From assembly GCA_964463245.1 (NCBI GenBank), contig CAYXBU010000011.1, positions 1 through 45,291 on the forward strand: a stretch of 45,291 bases of DNA, given 5' to 3'. The notes below the pieces were generated by a model. It ran no database searches and was not told the origin of the DNA. It was given only the letters and a program-made list of their open reading frames with translations. Positions 16,240 to 25,835 of the stretch are shown piece by piece. The translations under genes and the position numbers were made by a program. Numbering within the stretch: the stretch's first letter is position 1; each line of letters opens with the position of its first letter. Origin of the DNA: CAMEON01 sp964463245 (GTDB taxonomy: Bacteria > Bacillota > Clostridia > Oscillospirales > CAG-272).

Positions 16240-16244
16240 GCGGC

Positions 16245-19200
16245 ATGGATCTGCTGACATCCTGCATCCGCGCCGACGGAGAATACGGTCAGTTGTTGGC
16301 GGCGGTCAAGGCGGCCTTTCGGGATAAGCCCCTGCCGCTCTTAGCCAACGGCCTCAGTGAGGGGGCGGCCGAGGCCTTTGTGGTCTCCTTAATTGAGGAC
16401 ATCTGCACGAGCGCGGCCTCCGACGGCGGCAAGAGCCGAACCGGGCGGCGGCGCTGTGCGCTGATGGTCTGCCCCGAGGAGAAGGACTGCGTCCGCATGA
16501 AGCAGACCTTGGAGCGGTTCGGTCTGCGGGCGGCCTTCTACACGCCGCGCGACCTTTCCTTCCATAATGTCACGGTCTCCCATGAGTATGAATACGAGCG
16601 ACTGCGGGTGCTCTCCGGACTGGCGGCGGGCACGCTGGATGCGGTGCTGACCACCCCCGATGCGGCGTTGAGCTACACCGTCCCGCCCGACCTGCTCAAG
16701 CAGGCCTCCATCCGTCTGGACTTCCACACGCCGGTAGATACCGCCTCGCTGGCGACACGCCTGGTGGCGGCCGGTTACAGCCGCGTGGACATGGTGGAGG
16801 GAGCCGGACAGTTCGCCATGCGGGGGGGCATCATCGATGTCTGCGCCCCCTTCGGCACCTACATCGACGACGAGGGGGAGCTGCACGACGGCACCCACTC
16901 GCTCCGAGTGGAGCTGTTCGGGGACGAGATCGATCGCATGGGACTGTTCGACCCCGAGACTCAGCGCATGACCCGCGCCATCGACGAGGCCGAGTTGCTG
17001 CCCTCGCGGGAGCTTTTGACCGATGCCACCGGGCTGGAGCGCCTGGCGGCCGCCATCGCCGCTCAGCGCAAAGCGACCCGCGCCGAGGAGGCTCGCCGCG
17101 CCCTGGACGAGGAGGCCGCCGCCGTCGCCGCCGCCCGCAAGGAGGCATCCCCCACCGGGGCAGGTCTGCATTTTCTGGACAAGTACATCCGCCTCGTCTA
17201 CCCCGAGGCGGCCTGTCTGTTTGACTACTTCCCCGAGAAGACCCTGTTCCTGATCCGCTCCACGGCGGCGGTGCAGGAGCGTTTGCGTGGGGGAGAGAAG
17301 CTCATGAACGAGCAGATCACCACCCTGTGCGAGGGAGGACTGCTGGCGGGCAAGTACGCCGAGTTCGCCAAGCCCGCCGCAGCCTTTGATCGGTTTCTGG
17401 AGAGCAATGTGACGGTACACATCGATTCCCTGTCCTACGGAATGTCGGGGCGGCGGCTGGGGGGCATCTTCGGCTTCCGCACGCGGCACATGGTCTCCTA
17501 TGCCGACAACTTCCGCCTGCTCTGCGAGGACATCCGCAACTATCGGGCGGGAGGCTATCGACTGGCGGTGCTGGCCGAGAACGAGACCGCCGCGAAAAAC
17601 CTGTCGGATATGCTGACCGAGGCCGAGATCCCCAATGCCATTCCGACCCCCGGCTCGATCACCTCCCCCGACGGGCTCCCACGGGACACCCTGCTCATCC
17701 TCTGGCAGAGCTACCTCTACGGCTATGAGCTGATGGTGCCGCGCATCGCCATCCTGTCCACCAATCCCGACAGCCGCACCGGATCCCTCTCCACCTCCCC
17801 CGCCGTCCTGCGCAGTCGAAAGCGGGCGGCCGACGAGGCGCGGCGGCGGAACAGCCGCACCATCCTGTCCTTCAATGATCTGCAGCCGGGGGACATCGTG
17901 GTACATGAGGCCTACGGCATCGGGCGGTTCACCGGGATCGAGAATCTGACCACGGCGGGGGTCAGCCGAGACTACATCGGCATCCAGTATGCGGGGACTG
18001 ACAAGCTGTTCGTCCCGGTGGAGAAGCTGGACATGGTGTCCAAGTACATCGGTGCCCACGCCGACGATGGGCTGATCAAGCTGTCCAAGCTCGGCACCGA
18101 CAACTGGAACCGCACCAAGGCCAAGACCAAAACGGTGGTCAAGGAGATGGCACAGGATCTCATCCGACTCTACGCCGAGCGGATGCGCCGTCCCGGCCAC
18201 GCCTTCGCCCCCGACGACGACTTTAACCAGGAGTTCGCCGCCGCCTTTGAGTACGAGGAGACCGGCGGTCAGCTGGCCGCCATTCAGGACATCCGGGAGG
18301 ACATGGAGCGACCCGTCCCGATGGATCGTCTGCTCTGCGGTGACGTGGGCTACGGCAAGACCGAGGTGGCCATGCGCGCCGCCTTCAAGTGCGTAGCCGA
18401 GGGGTATCAGGTCGCGGTGCTGGTGCCGACCACCATTCTGGCACTCCAGCACTACCAGACCTTCTCCCGCCGTATGCGGAGCTTCTCGGTCAACGTGGAC
18501 ATGGTCTCCCGCTTCCGCTCGCCCAAGGAGCGTGCCGCCGTTCTGCGCGGCGTGGCGCGGGGGGATGTAGACGTGATCATCGGCACCCACGCCCTTCTGG
18601 GGAAGGAGGTGTCCTTCCGCAAGCTGGGGCTTCTGATCGTGGACGAGGAGCAACGCTTCGGGGTGGCGCAGAAGGAGAAGCTGAAACAGCTCTGCGGCAA
18701 CATCGACGTGCTGACCCTGTCGGCGACCCCCATCCCCCGCACCCTGAACATGGCAATGGGGGGCATTCGGGACATATCCATTCTGGACGAGGCCCCGGTG
18801 GATCGTCTGCCGGTGCAGACTTATGTCATGCCGCAGGACGACGAGATCATCCACGAGGCCATCCGTCGTGAGTTGCGCCGCGGCGGGCAGGTGTTCTACC
18901 TGTACAATGCGGTGGAGACCATCCGCGACGTGGCGGCACGGCTGAGCAAGGCTCTGCCGGAGGCGCGCATCACGGTGGCGCACGGCAAGATGGATAAGGA
19001 GGCACTGGAGGACATCTGGGAGGAGATGCTGACCGGGCAGATCGACATTCTGGTCTGCACCACCATCATCGAGACCGGTGTGGACATCCCCAACGCCAAC
19101 ACCCTGATCGTGGAGAATGCCGACCGCATGGGTCTCTCCCAGCTCCACCAGCTGCGCGGACGGGTCGGGCGTTCCTCCCGTCGGGCGTATGCCTACTTCA

Positions 19201-19868
19201 CCTACCGACCGGGCAAGTCCCTGACCGACATCGCCGAGAAGCGGCTGGAAGCCATCCGCGAGTATGCCGAGTTCGGCGCGGGCTTCCGTATCGCCATGCG
19301 GGACATGGAGATACGCGGCACGGGCGACCTCCTGGGTGCGGAACAGCACGGACACATGGACGCGGTGGGCTATGAGCTGTATATCAAGCTCCTGAACCAA
19401 GCCGTGCTGGAGGAGCGCGGCGAGGCCGCCCCGCCCGAGCCGGAGTGCACCGTCACCCTCAATGCCAATGCCTTCCTGCCGGATTCCTATGTACGGTACC
19501 CTGCCCAGCGCATGGCTCTCTATAAGCGCATCGCCCTCATCCGTACCCGCGCAGATATGGAGGATATGGCCGACGAGCTGATCGACCGCTACGGCGACCT
19601 GCCCGCCCCCGCCGATAACCTCCTGCGGATCGCCCTCATCCGTGCCCTCGCCATGAACGCCCGGATCAAGATCATCCGCCAGGACGGAAACGCCGTCATC
19701 CTCGTCCCCGACCACTTCGACCTCGACGCCTGGAGCGACCTCTCGGACGCCCTCCCCGGTCGCCTCCGTATCAATATGTCCCAGGACATCACCATCCGCC
19801 TCCAGCTCCGCCCCGGCGAGGATCCGACTATGGTCACGCTGAGGCTGCTGGAGAAGTATGGGAAGTGA
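16245..19868 (+). CDS. mfd: Transcription-repair coupling factor
   Basis: A DNA translocase that removes RNA polymerase stalled at lesions and recruits UvrA. From the ATG at 16245 it has 1207 residues, close to the family size of about 1150-1200. The UvrB-like N-terminal region includes SIRLDFHTPVD. The RNA polymerase interaction domain has LQPGDIVVHEAYGIGRFTGIE and YAGTDKLFVPVEKLD. The helicase motor has Walker A LLCGDVGYGKTEVAMRAAF, Walker B DEEQRFGV, LTLSATPIPRTLNMA and RGRVGRSSRRAYAYF. The C-terminal TRCF domain includes AQRMALYKRIA. GAAAGG lies before the start, overlapping the end of pth. An R2 repeat begins within 50 bp of the stop. Confidence 0.97.
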   Translation: MDLLTSCIRADGEYGQLLAAVKAAFRDKPLPLLANGLSEGAAEAFVVSLIEDICTSAASDGGKSRTGRRRCALMVCPEEKDCVRMKQTLERFGLRAAFYTPRDLSFHNVTVSHEYEYERLRVLSGLAAGTLDAVLTTPDAALSYTVPPDLLKQASIRLDFHTPVDTASLATRLVAAGYSRVDMVEGAGQFAMRGGIIDVCAPFGTYIDDEGELHDGTHSLRVELFGDEIDRMGLFDPETQRMTRAIDEAELLPSRELLTDATGLERLAAAIAAQRKATRAEEARRALDEEAAAVAAARKEASPTGAGLHFLDKYIRLVYPEAACLFDYFPEKTLFLIRSTAAVQERLRGGEKLMNEQITTLCEGGLLAGKYAEFAKPAAAFDRFLESNVTVHIDSLSYGMSGRRLGGIFGFRTRHMVSYADNFRLLCEDIRNYRAGGYRLAVLAENETAAKNLSDMLTEAEIPNAIPTPGSITSPDGLPRDTLLILWQSYLYGYELMVPRIAILSTNPDSRTGSLSTSPAVLRSRKRAADEARRRNSRTILSFNDLQPGDIVVHEAYGIGRFTGIENLTTAGVSRDYIGIQYAGTDKLFVPVEKLDMVSKYIGAHADDGLIKLSKLGTDNWNRTKAKTKTVVKEMAQDLIRLYAERMRRPGHAFAPDDDFNQEFAAAFEYEETGGQLAAIQDIREDMERPVPMDRLLCGDVGYGKTEVAMRAAFKCVAEGYQVAVLVPTTILALQHYQTFSRRMRSFSVNVDMVSRFRSPKERAAVLRGVARGDVDVIIGTHALLGKEVSFRKLGLLIVDEEQRFGVAQKEKLKQLCGNIDVLTLSATPIPRTLNMAMGGIRDISILDEAPVDRLPVQTYVMPQDDEIIHEAIRRELRRGGQVFYLYNAVETIRDVAARLSKALPEARITVAHGKMDKEALEDIWEEMLTGQIDILVCTTIIETGVDIPNANTLIVENADRMGLSQLHQLRGRVGRSSRRAYAYFTYRPGKSLTDIAEKRLEAIREYAEFGAGFRIAMRDMEIRGTGDLLGAEQHGHMDAVGYELYIKLLNQAVLEERGEAAPPEPECTVTLNANAFLPDSYVRYPAQRMALYKRIALIRTRADMEDMADELIDRYGDLPAPADNLLRIALIRALAMNARIKIIRQDGNAVILVPDHFDLDAWSDLSDALPGRLRINMSQDITIRLQLRPGEDPTMVTLRLLEKYGK

Positions 19869-19879
19869 AAGCGAGGAGA

Positions 19880-19911
19880 GCGAAGGAGCGAAGGAGCGAA
19901 GGAGTGAAGGA
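19880..19911 (+). repeat. 8-bp tandem repeat after mfd
   Basis: The unit GCGAAGGA occurs three times perfectly and once with a single change (GTGAAGGA), between the mfd stop and R2 copy A. The tract ends in GATGCGCCGGGGG, the same boundary as the 10-bp tandem repeat before R2 copy B. Confidence 0.85.
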
Positions 19912-20216
19912 TGCGCCGGGGGACTCTTGAAAGAGTCCCCCAGACCCCCCAGAACTTTCCTGACTTTTTATCAATATATCAACGGTATCGACTCGAACTT
20001 CTACTCGGCAGAGACCAAGCAAGAATAATAGAGATATTCGGTGTGCGGGACGCTCTGCGGAGCGCCCCGCCGTGGCTTTTGAACCTTTGCGCGGGGCAGG
20101 TTGTTGATGCCCCACGTTCTCCTCGCGCGAGTATGGTCATCCTTTTGGCTGTCAGTGCTGTAAGAGCGCAAGCCGCCGGGGTGCAGGGTCGCCGCAAGCC
20201 TCCCGACTACCGCCAT
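19912..20216 (+). repeat. Intergenic repeat R2, copy A (right end lost in the gap)
   Basis: About 300 bp with clear similarity to 35991-36345, each directly after a gene. It opens with the perfect 11-bp hairpin GGGGGACTCTT/AAGAGTCCCCC (19918-19941), then AGAACTTTCCTGA and CTCGAACTTCTACTCGGCA. A second hairpin is GCGGGACGCTC-TGCG-GAGCGCCCCGC (20045-20070). I see no open reading frame of worth. The 19869-20497 stretch therefore holds repeats, a scaffold gap and the leader of the Gld-like operon. Compared with copy B, one stem pair changes from G-C to A-T with pairing kept. Confidence 0.8.
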
Positions 20217-20316
20217 NNNNNNNNNNNNNNNNNNNNNNNNNNNNNNNNNNNNNNNNNNNNNNNNNNNNNNNNNNNNNNNNNNNNNNNNNNNNNNNNNNNN
20301 NNNNNNNNNNNNNNNN
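20217..20316. other. Scaffold gap (100 N)
   Basis: Exactly 100 undetermined bases, the conventional length for an unsized gap. It falls inside R2 copy A. In copy B the equivalent stretch between the CCCGACTA and AAAACCTTCCC landmarks is only some tens of bases, so the true missing piece may be short. Confidence 0.95.
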
Positions 20317-20497
20317 CCCCCAATTTTGCATAAAACCTTCCCTTTCTCCAACAATTTTTCGGAACCTTCCACCAACGTTCACACAATGGTTACATTATTG
20401 TGGTATATTATACTCTGTATGGCTGTATCCGTGTCCCTGGCGGGCACGCATAAAAACACCGCGGGTCTCCCCCGCAGGAAAGGAACAGGCTCTCCTT

Positions 20498-21589
20498 ATG
20501 ATCAAGATCAAACATCTGGTAAAGAACTACGGCTCCATGTGTGCCGTGGACGACGTCTCCTTAGAGATCGGCGACGGCGAGATCGTCGGCTTCCTGGGTC
20601 CCAACGGCGCCGGCAAATCCACCACCATGAACATCCTCACGGGCTACCTCTCCAGCACCTCCGGCACCGTCTCGGTCGGCGGCATCGACGTGCTGGCCGA
20701 CCCGCTGGGTGCCAAGCGGCTGATCGGCTACCTGCCCGAGCAGCCCCCCCTCTACCTCGACATGACGGTAGACGAGTACCTGCGCTTCAACTACGACCTC
20801 AAGGGCTGTACCCTGCCCCGTGAACCGCACTTAGCCGAGATCTGCGAGGTCGTCCGCATCAGCGAGATGCGGCGGCGGGTCATCCGCAACCTGTCCAAGG
20901 GCTACCGTCAGCGCGTGGGCATCGCGGGGGCACTGGTGGGTAATCCCCCGGTCATCATCTTCGACGAGCCGACCGTGGGGCTTGACCCCAAGCAGATCAT
21001 CGAGATCCGCAACCTCATCCGCAGTCTGGGCGAGAACCACACCGTCATCCTCTCCACGCATATCCTGCAGGAGGTGCAGGCCGTGTGTGATCGGATCGTC
21101 ATCATCAACAAGGGACACATCGTCGCCGACGAGAAGACCGGCAGCATCAGCCGCGTGATCGAGAACAACCGCCGCTTCAATGTCAAGGTCTGCGGACCGC
21201 AGGAGGCAGTGTTGGCGGCTCTCCGCTCCCTGCAGGGCGTTACCTATGCCGAGGCTCTGGCCGACCGCGACGGGGATGCTTGCACCTACATGATCGAGAG
21301 TGCCGCCGGTGTGGACATCCGCAAGAAGCTGTTCTTCCTGCTGGCGGATCGCGGCTGGCCGCTGATCGGCATGGAGGCTCTGGGGCTTTCCTTGGAGGAC
21401 ATCTTCATCACCGTGGTGGACAAGTCGGACGAGGAAGCCGCGCCCAGCCGCTACGCCCGCCGCTCCAAACGGAGTACCACCCGCGACACGCTGGAGAACC
21501 GACTGGCCGGAGAGATGGTCGCTGAGGCAGAGAAACGTCGCGCCGAGGAACGGAACGAGTCGGATGCCGAGGGCGACAGCGATCTGTAA
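20498..21589 (+). CDS. ABC transporter ATPase (GldA-like)
   Basis: The ATPase subunit of an ABC-2 type transporter, 363 residues. Walker A GPNGAGKST (about 35-43), Q-loop LPEQPPL, signature LSKGYRQRVGIA, Walker B VIIFDEPTVGLDP and H-loop STHILQEV are all present, so it should bind and hydrolyse ATP. A C-terminal regulatory region of about 130 residues ends in a charged tail (AEKRRAEERNESDAEGDSDL). It heads the Gld-like operon, followed by permease, two GldG-like proteins and a DUF4340-like protein. GGAAAGGA lies upstream of the ATG. I found no clear consensus promoter in the remaining 180 bp upstream. Confidence 0.92.
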   Translation: MIKIKHLVKNYGSMCAVDDVSLEIGDGEIVGFLGPNGAGKSTTMNILTGYLSSTSGTVSVGGIDVLADPLGAKRLIGYLPEQPPLYLDMTVDEYLRFNYDLKGCTLPREPHLAEICEVVRISEMRRRVIRNLSKGYRQRVGIAGALVGNPPVIIFDEPTVGLDPKQIIEIRNLIRSLGENHTVILSTHILQEVQAVCDRIVIINKGHIVADEKTGSISRVIENNRRFNVKVCGPQEAVLAALRSLQGVTYAEALADRDGDACTYMIESAAGVDIRKKLFFLLADRGWPLIGMEALGLSLEDIFITVVDKSDEEAAPSRYARRSKRSTTRDTLENRLAGEMVAEAEKRRAEERNESDAEGDSDL

Positions 21590-21641
21590 GCCGCTCCCCT
21601 CGTACTGATATTGATAGTTGAAAGAAAGGCAGATATCATCC

Positions 21642-22388
21642 ATGCTTGCCATATTTAAGAAAGAGCTCCGCTCCTATTTCATCAATCCGATCGGGTATGT
21701 GTATGTCGGGGTCTTCCTGACCATCGCCGCCCTGCTGTGCTGCTTCTCGACCCTGCTCAGCAACAGCTACGATGTGACCGGGTACTTCATGTATATGCTG
21801 GTCGCGCTGATCATCCTGATCCCCATCCTGACCATGCGCCTGTTCTCGGAGGAGCGCAAGATGCGCACCGAACAGCTGCTCCTGACCGCACCGGTCTCCC
21901 TGACCGGCATGGTGCTGGGCAAGTTCTTCGCCGCGCTGACCCTGTACGCCTCCACCCTGCTCCTCTCCTGTGTCAACTTCATCCCGCTCTATGTCATCGC
22001 CGACGCCGAGCGCGGCGGTCAGGAGACCGTCGTGAACCGCATCGGACCGGTCACGGGACAGCTGGTGGGGTGTCTTGTCAGCCTGTTCCTGATCGGTGCC
22101 GCCTTCATCGCAGTCGGCACCTTCATCTCGGCTCTGACCGAGAATCAGCTGGCCGCCGCCGTCCTGACCATCGCCGTCATCGGCGTGATGGTGGGGATCG
22201 GCCTGATCTCAAGCTTCATCAACGTCTACTGGATCCGCGTGGCACTCTCCTGGGTGTCGGTGCTGAGCCGCTTTGGCAACTTCACCAACGGTCTGTTCGA
22301 CTACGCCGCCATCCTGTACTATGTCTCGCTCTCCTTCATATTCCTGTTCCTGACGGTGCGGGTATATGAGAAGCGTCGCTGGAGCTGA
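21642..22388 (+). CDS. ABC-2 type permease (GldF-like)
   Basis: A 248-residue membrane protein with about six helices: GYVYVGVFLTIAALLCCFS, YMLVALIILIPILTMRLF, ALTLYASTLLLSCVNFIPLYVI, GCLVSLFLIGAAFIAVGTF, AAAVLTIAVIGVMVGIGLISSF and ILYYVSLSFIFLFLTVRVY. The cytoplasmic FSEERKMRTEQLLLTAPVS segment after helix 2 is characteristic of the GldF/ABC-2 group. The ATG at 21642 follows AAAGAAAGGCAG; an in-frame TTG at 21618 overlaps that region. It lies 52 bp after the ATPase and 14 bp before GldG-like 1. Confidence 0.9.
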   Translation: MLAIFKKELRSYFINPIGYVYVGVFLTIAALLCCFSTLLSNSYDVTGYFMYMLVALIILIPILTMRLFSEERKMRTEQLLLTAPVSLTGMVLGKFFAALTLYASTLLLSCVNFIPLYVIADAERGGQETVVNRIGPVTGQLVGCLVSLFLIGAAFIAVGTFISALTENQLAAAVLTIAVIGVMVGIGLISSFINVYWIRVALSWVSVLSRFGNFTNGLFDYAAILYYVSLSFIFLFLTVRVYEKRRWS

Positions 22389-22402
22389 GCGAGGAGTCCG
22401 AC

Positions 22403-23908
22403 ATGGCGAATCGAGCAAATACCAAAATCCGCCGCCACGGTACCGTGACCGTGCTCCTGACCCTGCTGGTGGTGGCGGCCGTCATCTTAGCCAACGGCAT
22501 CGTCACCAAGCTGGCCATGCGCTATGGCTGGTACCACAACATGAATCCCGAACTGTCCTTCCCCACCACCGAGACCTGCTTTACCTATCTTGACGAGCAC
22601 GTCATGGGGGAGGTCGAGCCGGATCAGCCCATCCGCCTCATCTTCTGTGACGAGGAGGAGAATATCCGCGCCTCTGCCACGCAGGCCTATATACTGGACA
22701 CCGCGACTGAGCTGGTCGAGCGTTACCCCGACCGCGTGCAGATCGAGTACCTGAACATCTGGGAGAACCCCTCGCAGGCACGCGCTTATGGCGTCAGGGC
22801 ATCCACCTCGGTGGTGGTCGCCTGCGGAGAGCAGTCCCGTGTCTGCACCCTGCGGGACTTCTTCGTCTTCCCCGCGAGCGACACCGAGAACCCCACCGCT
22901 TACAACGGCGAGAAGCGACTGGCTGTCGCCATGCGGGCGGTCACGGCGACCGACAACCCCATGTGCTACTTCGTTATGAACCACGGGGAATCCCTGAGCG
23001 ACTATGCCCTGATGTACGCCGCGACGGATGCGGGGTACACGGTCAGCTACCTGGACACCCTCTCCTTTGACATCCCCGAGGACTGCGATCTGCTGATCCT
23101 CTGCAACCCCACGCAGGATCTCACCGCCGTGGATGGTGTGTCCGGCTACTCCGAGACGGACAAGCTCAATGCCTACCTGGATAAGGGCGGCAAGATGATG
23201 GTCTTCGTCTCGGCCGACACCTTCGCGGCCGGGAGCTTTGCGAATCTGGAGGGTTTCCTTTCCGATTGGGGCGTGACCTTCGAGCACGGAGTCGGCGCCT
23301 CGGGCGTGGAGGAATGCTACAGCATCCGCGACACGGCTCACTCGCTGACCACCGACGGCTACACCATCCTCGGCAAGGTCGCCGACACCGGCCGCGCCGG
23401 CGAGATGATGCAGGGCGTTACAGGAGCCGTGCGGCTGGGTAACGCCACCGGTATCGCCCCCGCCGACAGCTGGAGCCTCGGCTCGGTCGGGAACGAGTGG
23501 TCGCAGGGCGACCGCACGACCTACGCGCTCTTGCGCTCCTACCCCGGAGCCGAAGCCTGGGCAGGCGGGCGCGCCGTTGCCCGCAGTGAGGAGGGCTTCA
23601 ACCTCCTGACCCTGACTCAGAGCAAGTCCGGCGGCTCGGTGCTGGTCTGCTCCTCGGTAGACTTTACCGAGGAGGATGCCATGCAGAACGGCATCTACGA
23701 CAACGAGACCCTGCTTCTGGCCTCGGTGGAGGCCATGGGCAAAGCGGACACCCCCCTGCACCTGGCAGCACAGCCCTTCACCACCAACACCATCCACACC
23801 CTGACCACGGCAACGGCACAGCGCGTGACCCTGCTCCTCGCAGTCATCCCGGCTGTCCTGACGATAGCCGTCGGGCTGACCGTGCTGATCCGTCGGAGGT
23901 ACGCATGA
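22403..23908 (+). CDS. GldG-like ABC accessory protein, first paralogue
   Basis: A 501-residue protein with an N-terminal membrane helix (about 14-33), a large extracytoplasmic domain and a C-terminal helix ending RRRYA (about 475-496). This is the GldG layout. Shared GldG-type features are a fold starting IRLIFCDEEENI, IEYLNIWENPSQARAYGV, the AYNGEKRLAVAMRAVT block, and NHGESLSDYALMYAATDAGYTV. GldG in Flavobacterium partners GldA and GldF in gliding; here no gliding is implied, and the role is an unknown export or envelope function. The second paralogue follows 112 bp later. Confidence 0.82.
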   Translation: MANRANTKIRRHGTVTVLLTLLVVAAVILANGIVTKLAMRYGWYHNMNPELSFPTTETCFTYLDEHVMGEVEPDQPIRLIFCDEEENIRASATQAYILDTATELVERYPDRVQIEYLNIWENPSQARAYGVRASTSVVVACGEQSRVCTLRDFFVFPASDTENPTAYNGEKRLAVAMRAVTATDNPMCYFVMNHGESLSDYALMYAATDAGYTVSYLDTLSFDIPEDCDLLILCNPTQDLTAVDGVSGYSETDKLNAYLDKGGKMMVFVSADTFAAGSFANLEGFLSDWGVTFEHGVGASGVEECYSIRDTAHSLTTDGYTILGKVADTGRAGEMMQGVTGAVRLGNATGIAPADSWSLGSVGNEWSQGDRTTYALLRSYPGAEAWAGGRAVARSEEGFNLLTLTQSKSGGSVLVCSSVDFTEEDAMQNGIYDNETLLLASVEAMGKADTPLHLAAQPFTTNTIHTLTTATAQRVTLLLAVIPAVLTIAVGLTVLIRRRYA

Positions 23909-24020
23909 CAGTCATGACAAGAATGACAGGAACCGCAGTTGCTTTTGCTTCAGCTCCCATCACCATGCCCGCCATACGGCAGGATCATACCCCCCGCCGT
24001 GCGTGCGGGAGAAAGGCAGG

Positions 24021-25793
24021 ATGCCTCTCATGAACAGCAATCAAAACCCCGAACGCCTCTCCGCGGAGCAGCGCGAGGCTGAGGCCGCGCGCCTCAGCAG
24101 TCGCCGCCGTCGGCGGGCGCACCGTTCCGTATCGGCGGCCATCACCGCCGCCGTCATCCTCGCCGTCCTGCTCCTCAACCTGGCTGTGAGCTATATGGGC
24201 TACGCCCACCTGTGGCAGAGCGACATGACCATCGTGGGTGCACTCAAGTATGAGAACATCATGGGGGGCGGCACCGACGACCGCCGCCTCTACACCCTGT
24301 CGGACACCTTCGCCAAGCTGATCCGAGATGACGGTATCTCCGCGCTGGATGACCTCAACCGAGATCGGGAGGGCGACCCGCTGACCGTGGACATCATCTT
24401 CTGCTCCGAGCGGGATGTGCTGTACGACTCCGACTACGGTCGGCTGATCCTGTACACCGCACTGCAGCTGCAGGAGGAGTTTCCCGACCACATCAAGGTC
24501 TCCTTCGTGGACGTGGCTCGAAACCCCTCGGCGGTGCAGAAGTATAAGTCCACCTCCACCACCTCCATCTACTCCTCCAATGTCATCTTTGCCTGCGGCA
24601 CCGAGTACCGCGTATACGCCATGCAGCGGTTCTTCGTCCAGGATGAGTCCACCTCCACCATCATTGCTTACAACGGCGAGAAGGAGTTTGCCTCGGCTAT
24701 CCTGGCCGTGACACGCGCCGAATCCCCCATCGCCTGCTTCACCACCAACCACGGGGAGCGGCTGGAGGATTGTACCGCCTTCCGCAAGCTGGTGGAAAGC
24801 TCCGGCTACATCGTGCAGGACATCGACCTGTCCCGCGAGGAGCTGCCCGCGAACTGCCGCCTCATCATCACCTACGACCCGCAGACCGACTTCCTGGGCT
24901 TCGGGAATAACGGGGACAGCGGTGTCTCCGAGATCGACCGCATGGACAAATTCCTGGACGAGGCCAACTCCTTCCTGCTCTTTATCGACAACGAGACCCC
25001 CGAGCTGCCGACTCTGGAGGAGTATATGGAGGAGTGGGGCGTGGAGGTCTGCCGCGTGGAGAACGAGACCACCGGGGAGCTGGACAATTACCACATCCGC
25101 GATCAGGTCTACCATCTGGATCCGCAGGGATATACCGTTATCGGCTCTTACGGAACCGTAGGCCTTGCCGCCTCCATCACCAAGGATATGCGCGGGGTCG
25201 CCTACCCCGCCAAGGTCATCTTCCCGAATGCCACCGCCGTGCGCCGCTCCTCCAGCTACTACACCCAGTATGTCTCCGCGGAGGATACATCGGACGGTGT
25301 CGCCTACGCCTACGATGCTTACTACCGTAACGGCGTGTCCCGTATGCTGTCGAATGTCTTTGTGTCCTACCCGACAGCGACCGCCGAGGCCTTCGGCGTT
25401 CAATATCAGATCGCGACCGAGCAGAACCCCTTCCGCCTGATGACCCTCACCGGTGAGGATCGCCTCCTGCAGGAGGGCAACTACTTCTCCTCGCAGGATC
25501 GCTCCTATGTCTGCGTGGTCGGCTCCACCGAGGCCGCCTCGGATACGATCCTGAACTCCGCCTCCTACGGCAACGCGGATATGCTGTCCTCCACCCTGCG
25601 CTCGCTGGGGCGGGAGGTCACCCGCGTCAACACCATCCCCTTTAAGTACTATATCAAGTCGGCTTTCGATACCGATGACAGCGGTCTGACCGCCGGGACG
25701 GCCAAGACCGTCACCATCCTGCTGACTCTCCTGCCGGCTGTCGTATGCGCCGGCGTGGGGATCACGGTAGCCGTGCGTCGGAAGTATCGCTGA
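24021..25793 (+). CDS. GldG-like ABC accessory protein, second paralogue
   Basis: A 590-residue protein with the same plan as the preceding gene: a basic N-terminus (RRRRRAHR), a helix at about 37-57, an extracytoplasmic domain and a C-terminal helix ending in RRKYR. Blocks shared with paralogue 1 are VDIIFCSERDV, IKVSFVDVARNPSAVQKY, VIFACGTEYRVYAMQRFFV, AYNGEKEFASAILAVT and TNHGERLEDC. The N-terminus is about 25 residues longer and the outer domain larger. The ATG at 24021 lies close behind GAAAGGCAGG; GTG 24003 and ATG 24030 are alternatives. A strong hairpin (25836-25864) separates it from the next gene. Confidence 0.82.
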   Translation: MPLMNSNQNPERLSAEQREAEAARLSSRRRRRAHRSVSAAITAAVILAVLLLNLAVSYMGYAHLWQSDMTIVGALKYENIMGGGTDDRRLYTLSDTFAKLIRDDGISALDDLNRDREGDPLTVDIIFCSERDVLYDSDYGRLILYTALQLQEEFPDHIKVSFVDVARNPSAVQKYKSTSTTSIYSSNVIFACGTEYRVYAMQRFFVQDESTSTIIAYNGEKEFASAILAVTRAESPIACFTTNHGERLEDCTAFRKLVESSGYIVQDIDLSREELPANCRLIITYDPQTDFLGFGNNGDSGVSEIDRMDKFLDEANSFLLFIDNETPELPTLEEYMEEWGVEVCRVENETTGELDNYHIRDQVYHLDPQGYTVIGSYGTVGLAASITKDMRGVAYPAKVIFPNATAVRRSSSYYTQYVSAEDTSDGVAYAYDAYYRNGVSRMLSNVFVSYPTATAEAFGVQYQIATEQNPFRLMTLTGEDRLLQEGNYFSSQDRSYVCVVGSTEAASDTILNSASYGNADMLSSTLRSLGREVTRVNTIPFKYYIKSAFDTDDSGLTAGTAKTVTILLTLLPAVVCAGVGITVAVRRKYR

Positions 25794-25835
25794 TACCGGT
25801 CGTCGCTTATGCGGCACAAGTACCCAGAGCAACCG

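Noticed and set aside
15834..16244. N-terminal extension of mfd into pth
   Set aside because: The upstream in-frame part overlaps pth in another frame and is Arg/Gly-rich; the ATG at 16245 with GAAAGG upstream begins the conserved protein.
19918..19941. Intrinsic terminator of mfd
   Set aside because: The hairpin is strong but is followed by AGACCCCCC, not a T-run; it is part of the R2 repeat.
20152..20382. Open frames running through the N gaps
   Set aside because: They consist largely of undetermined residues and have no family match or ribosome site.
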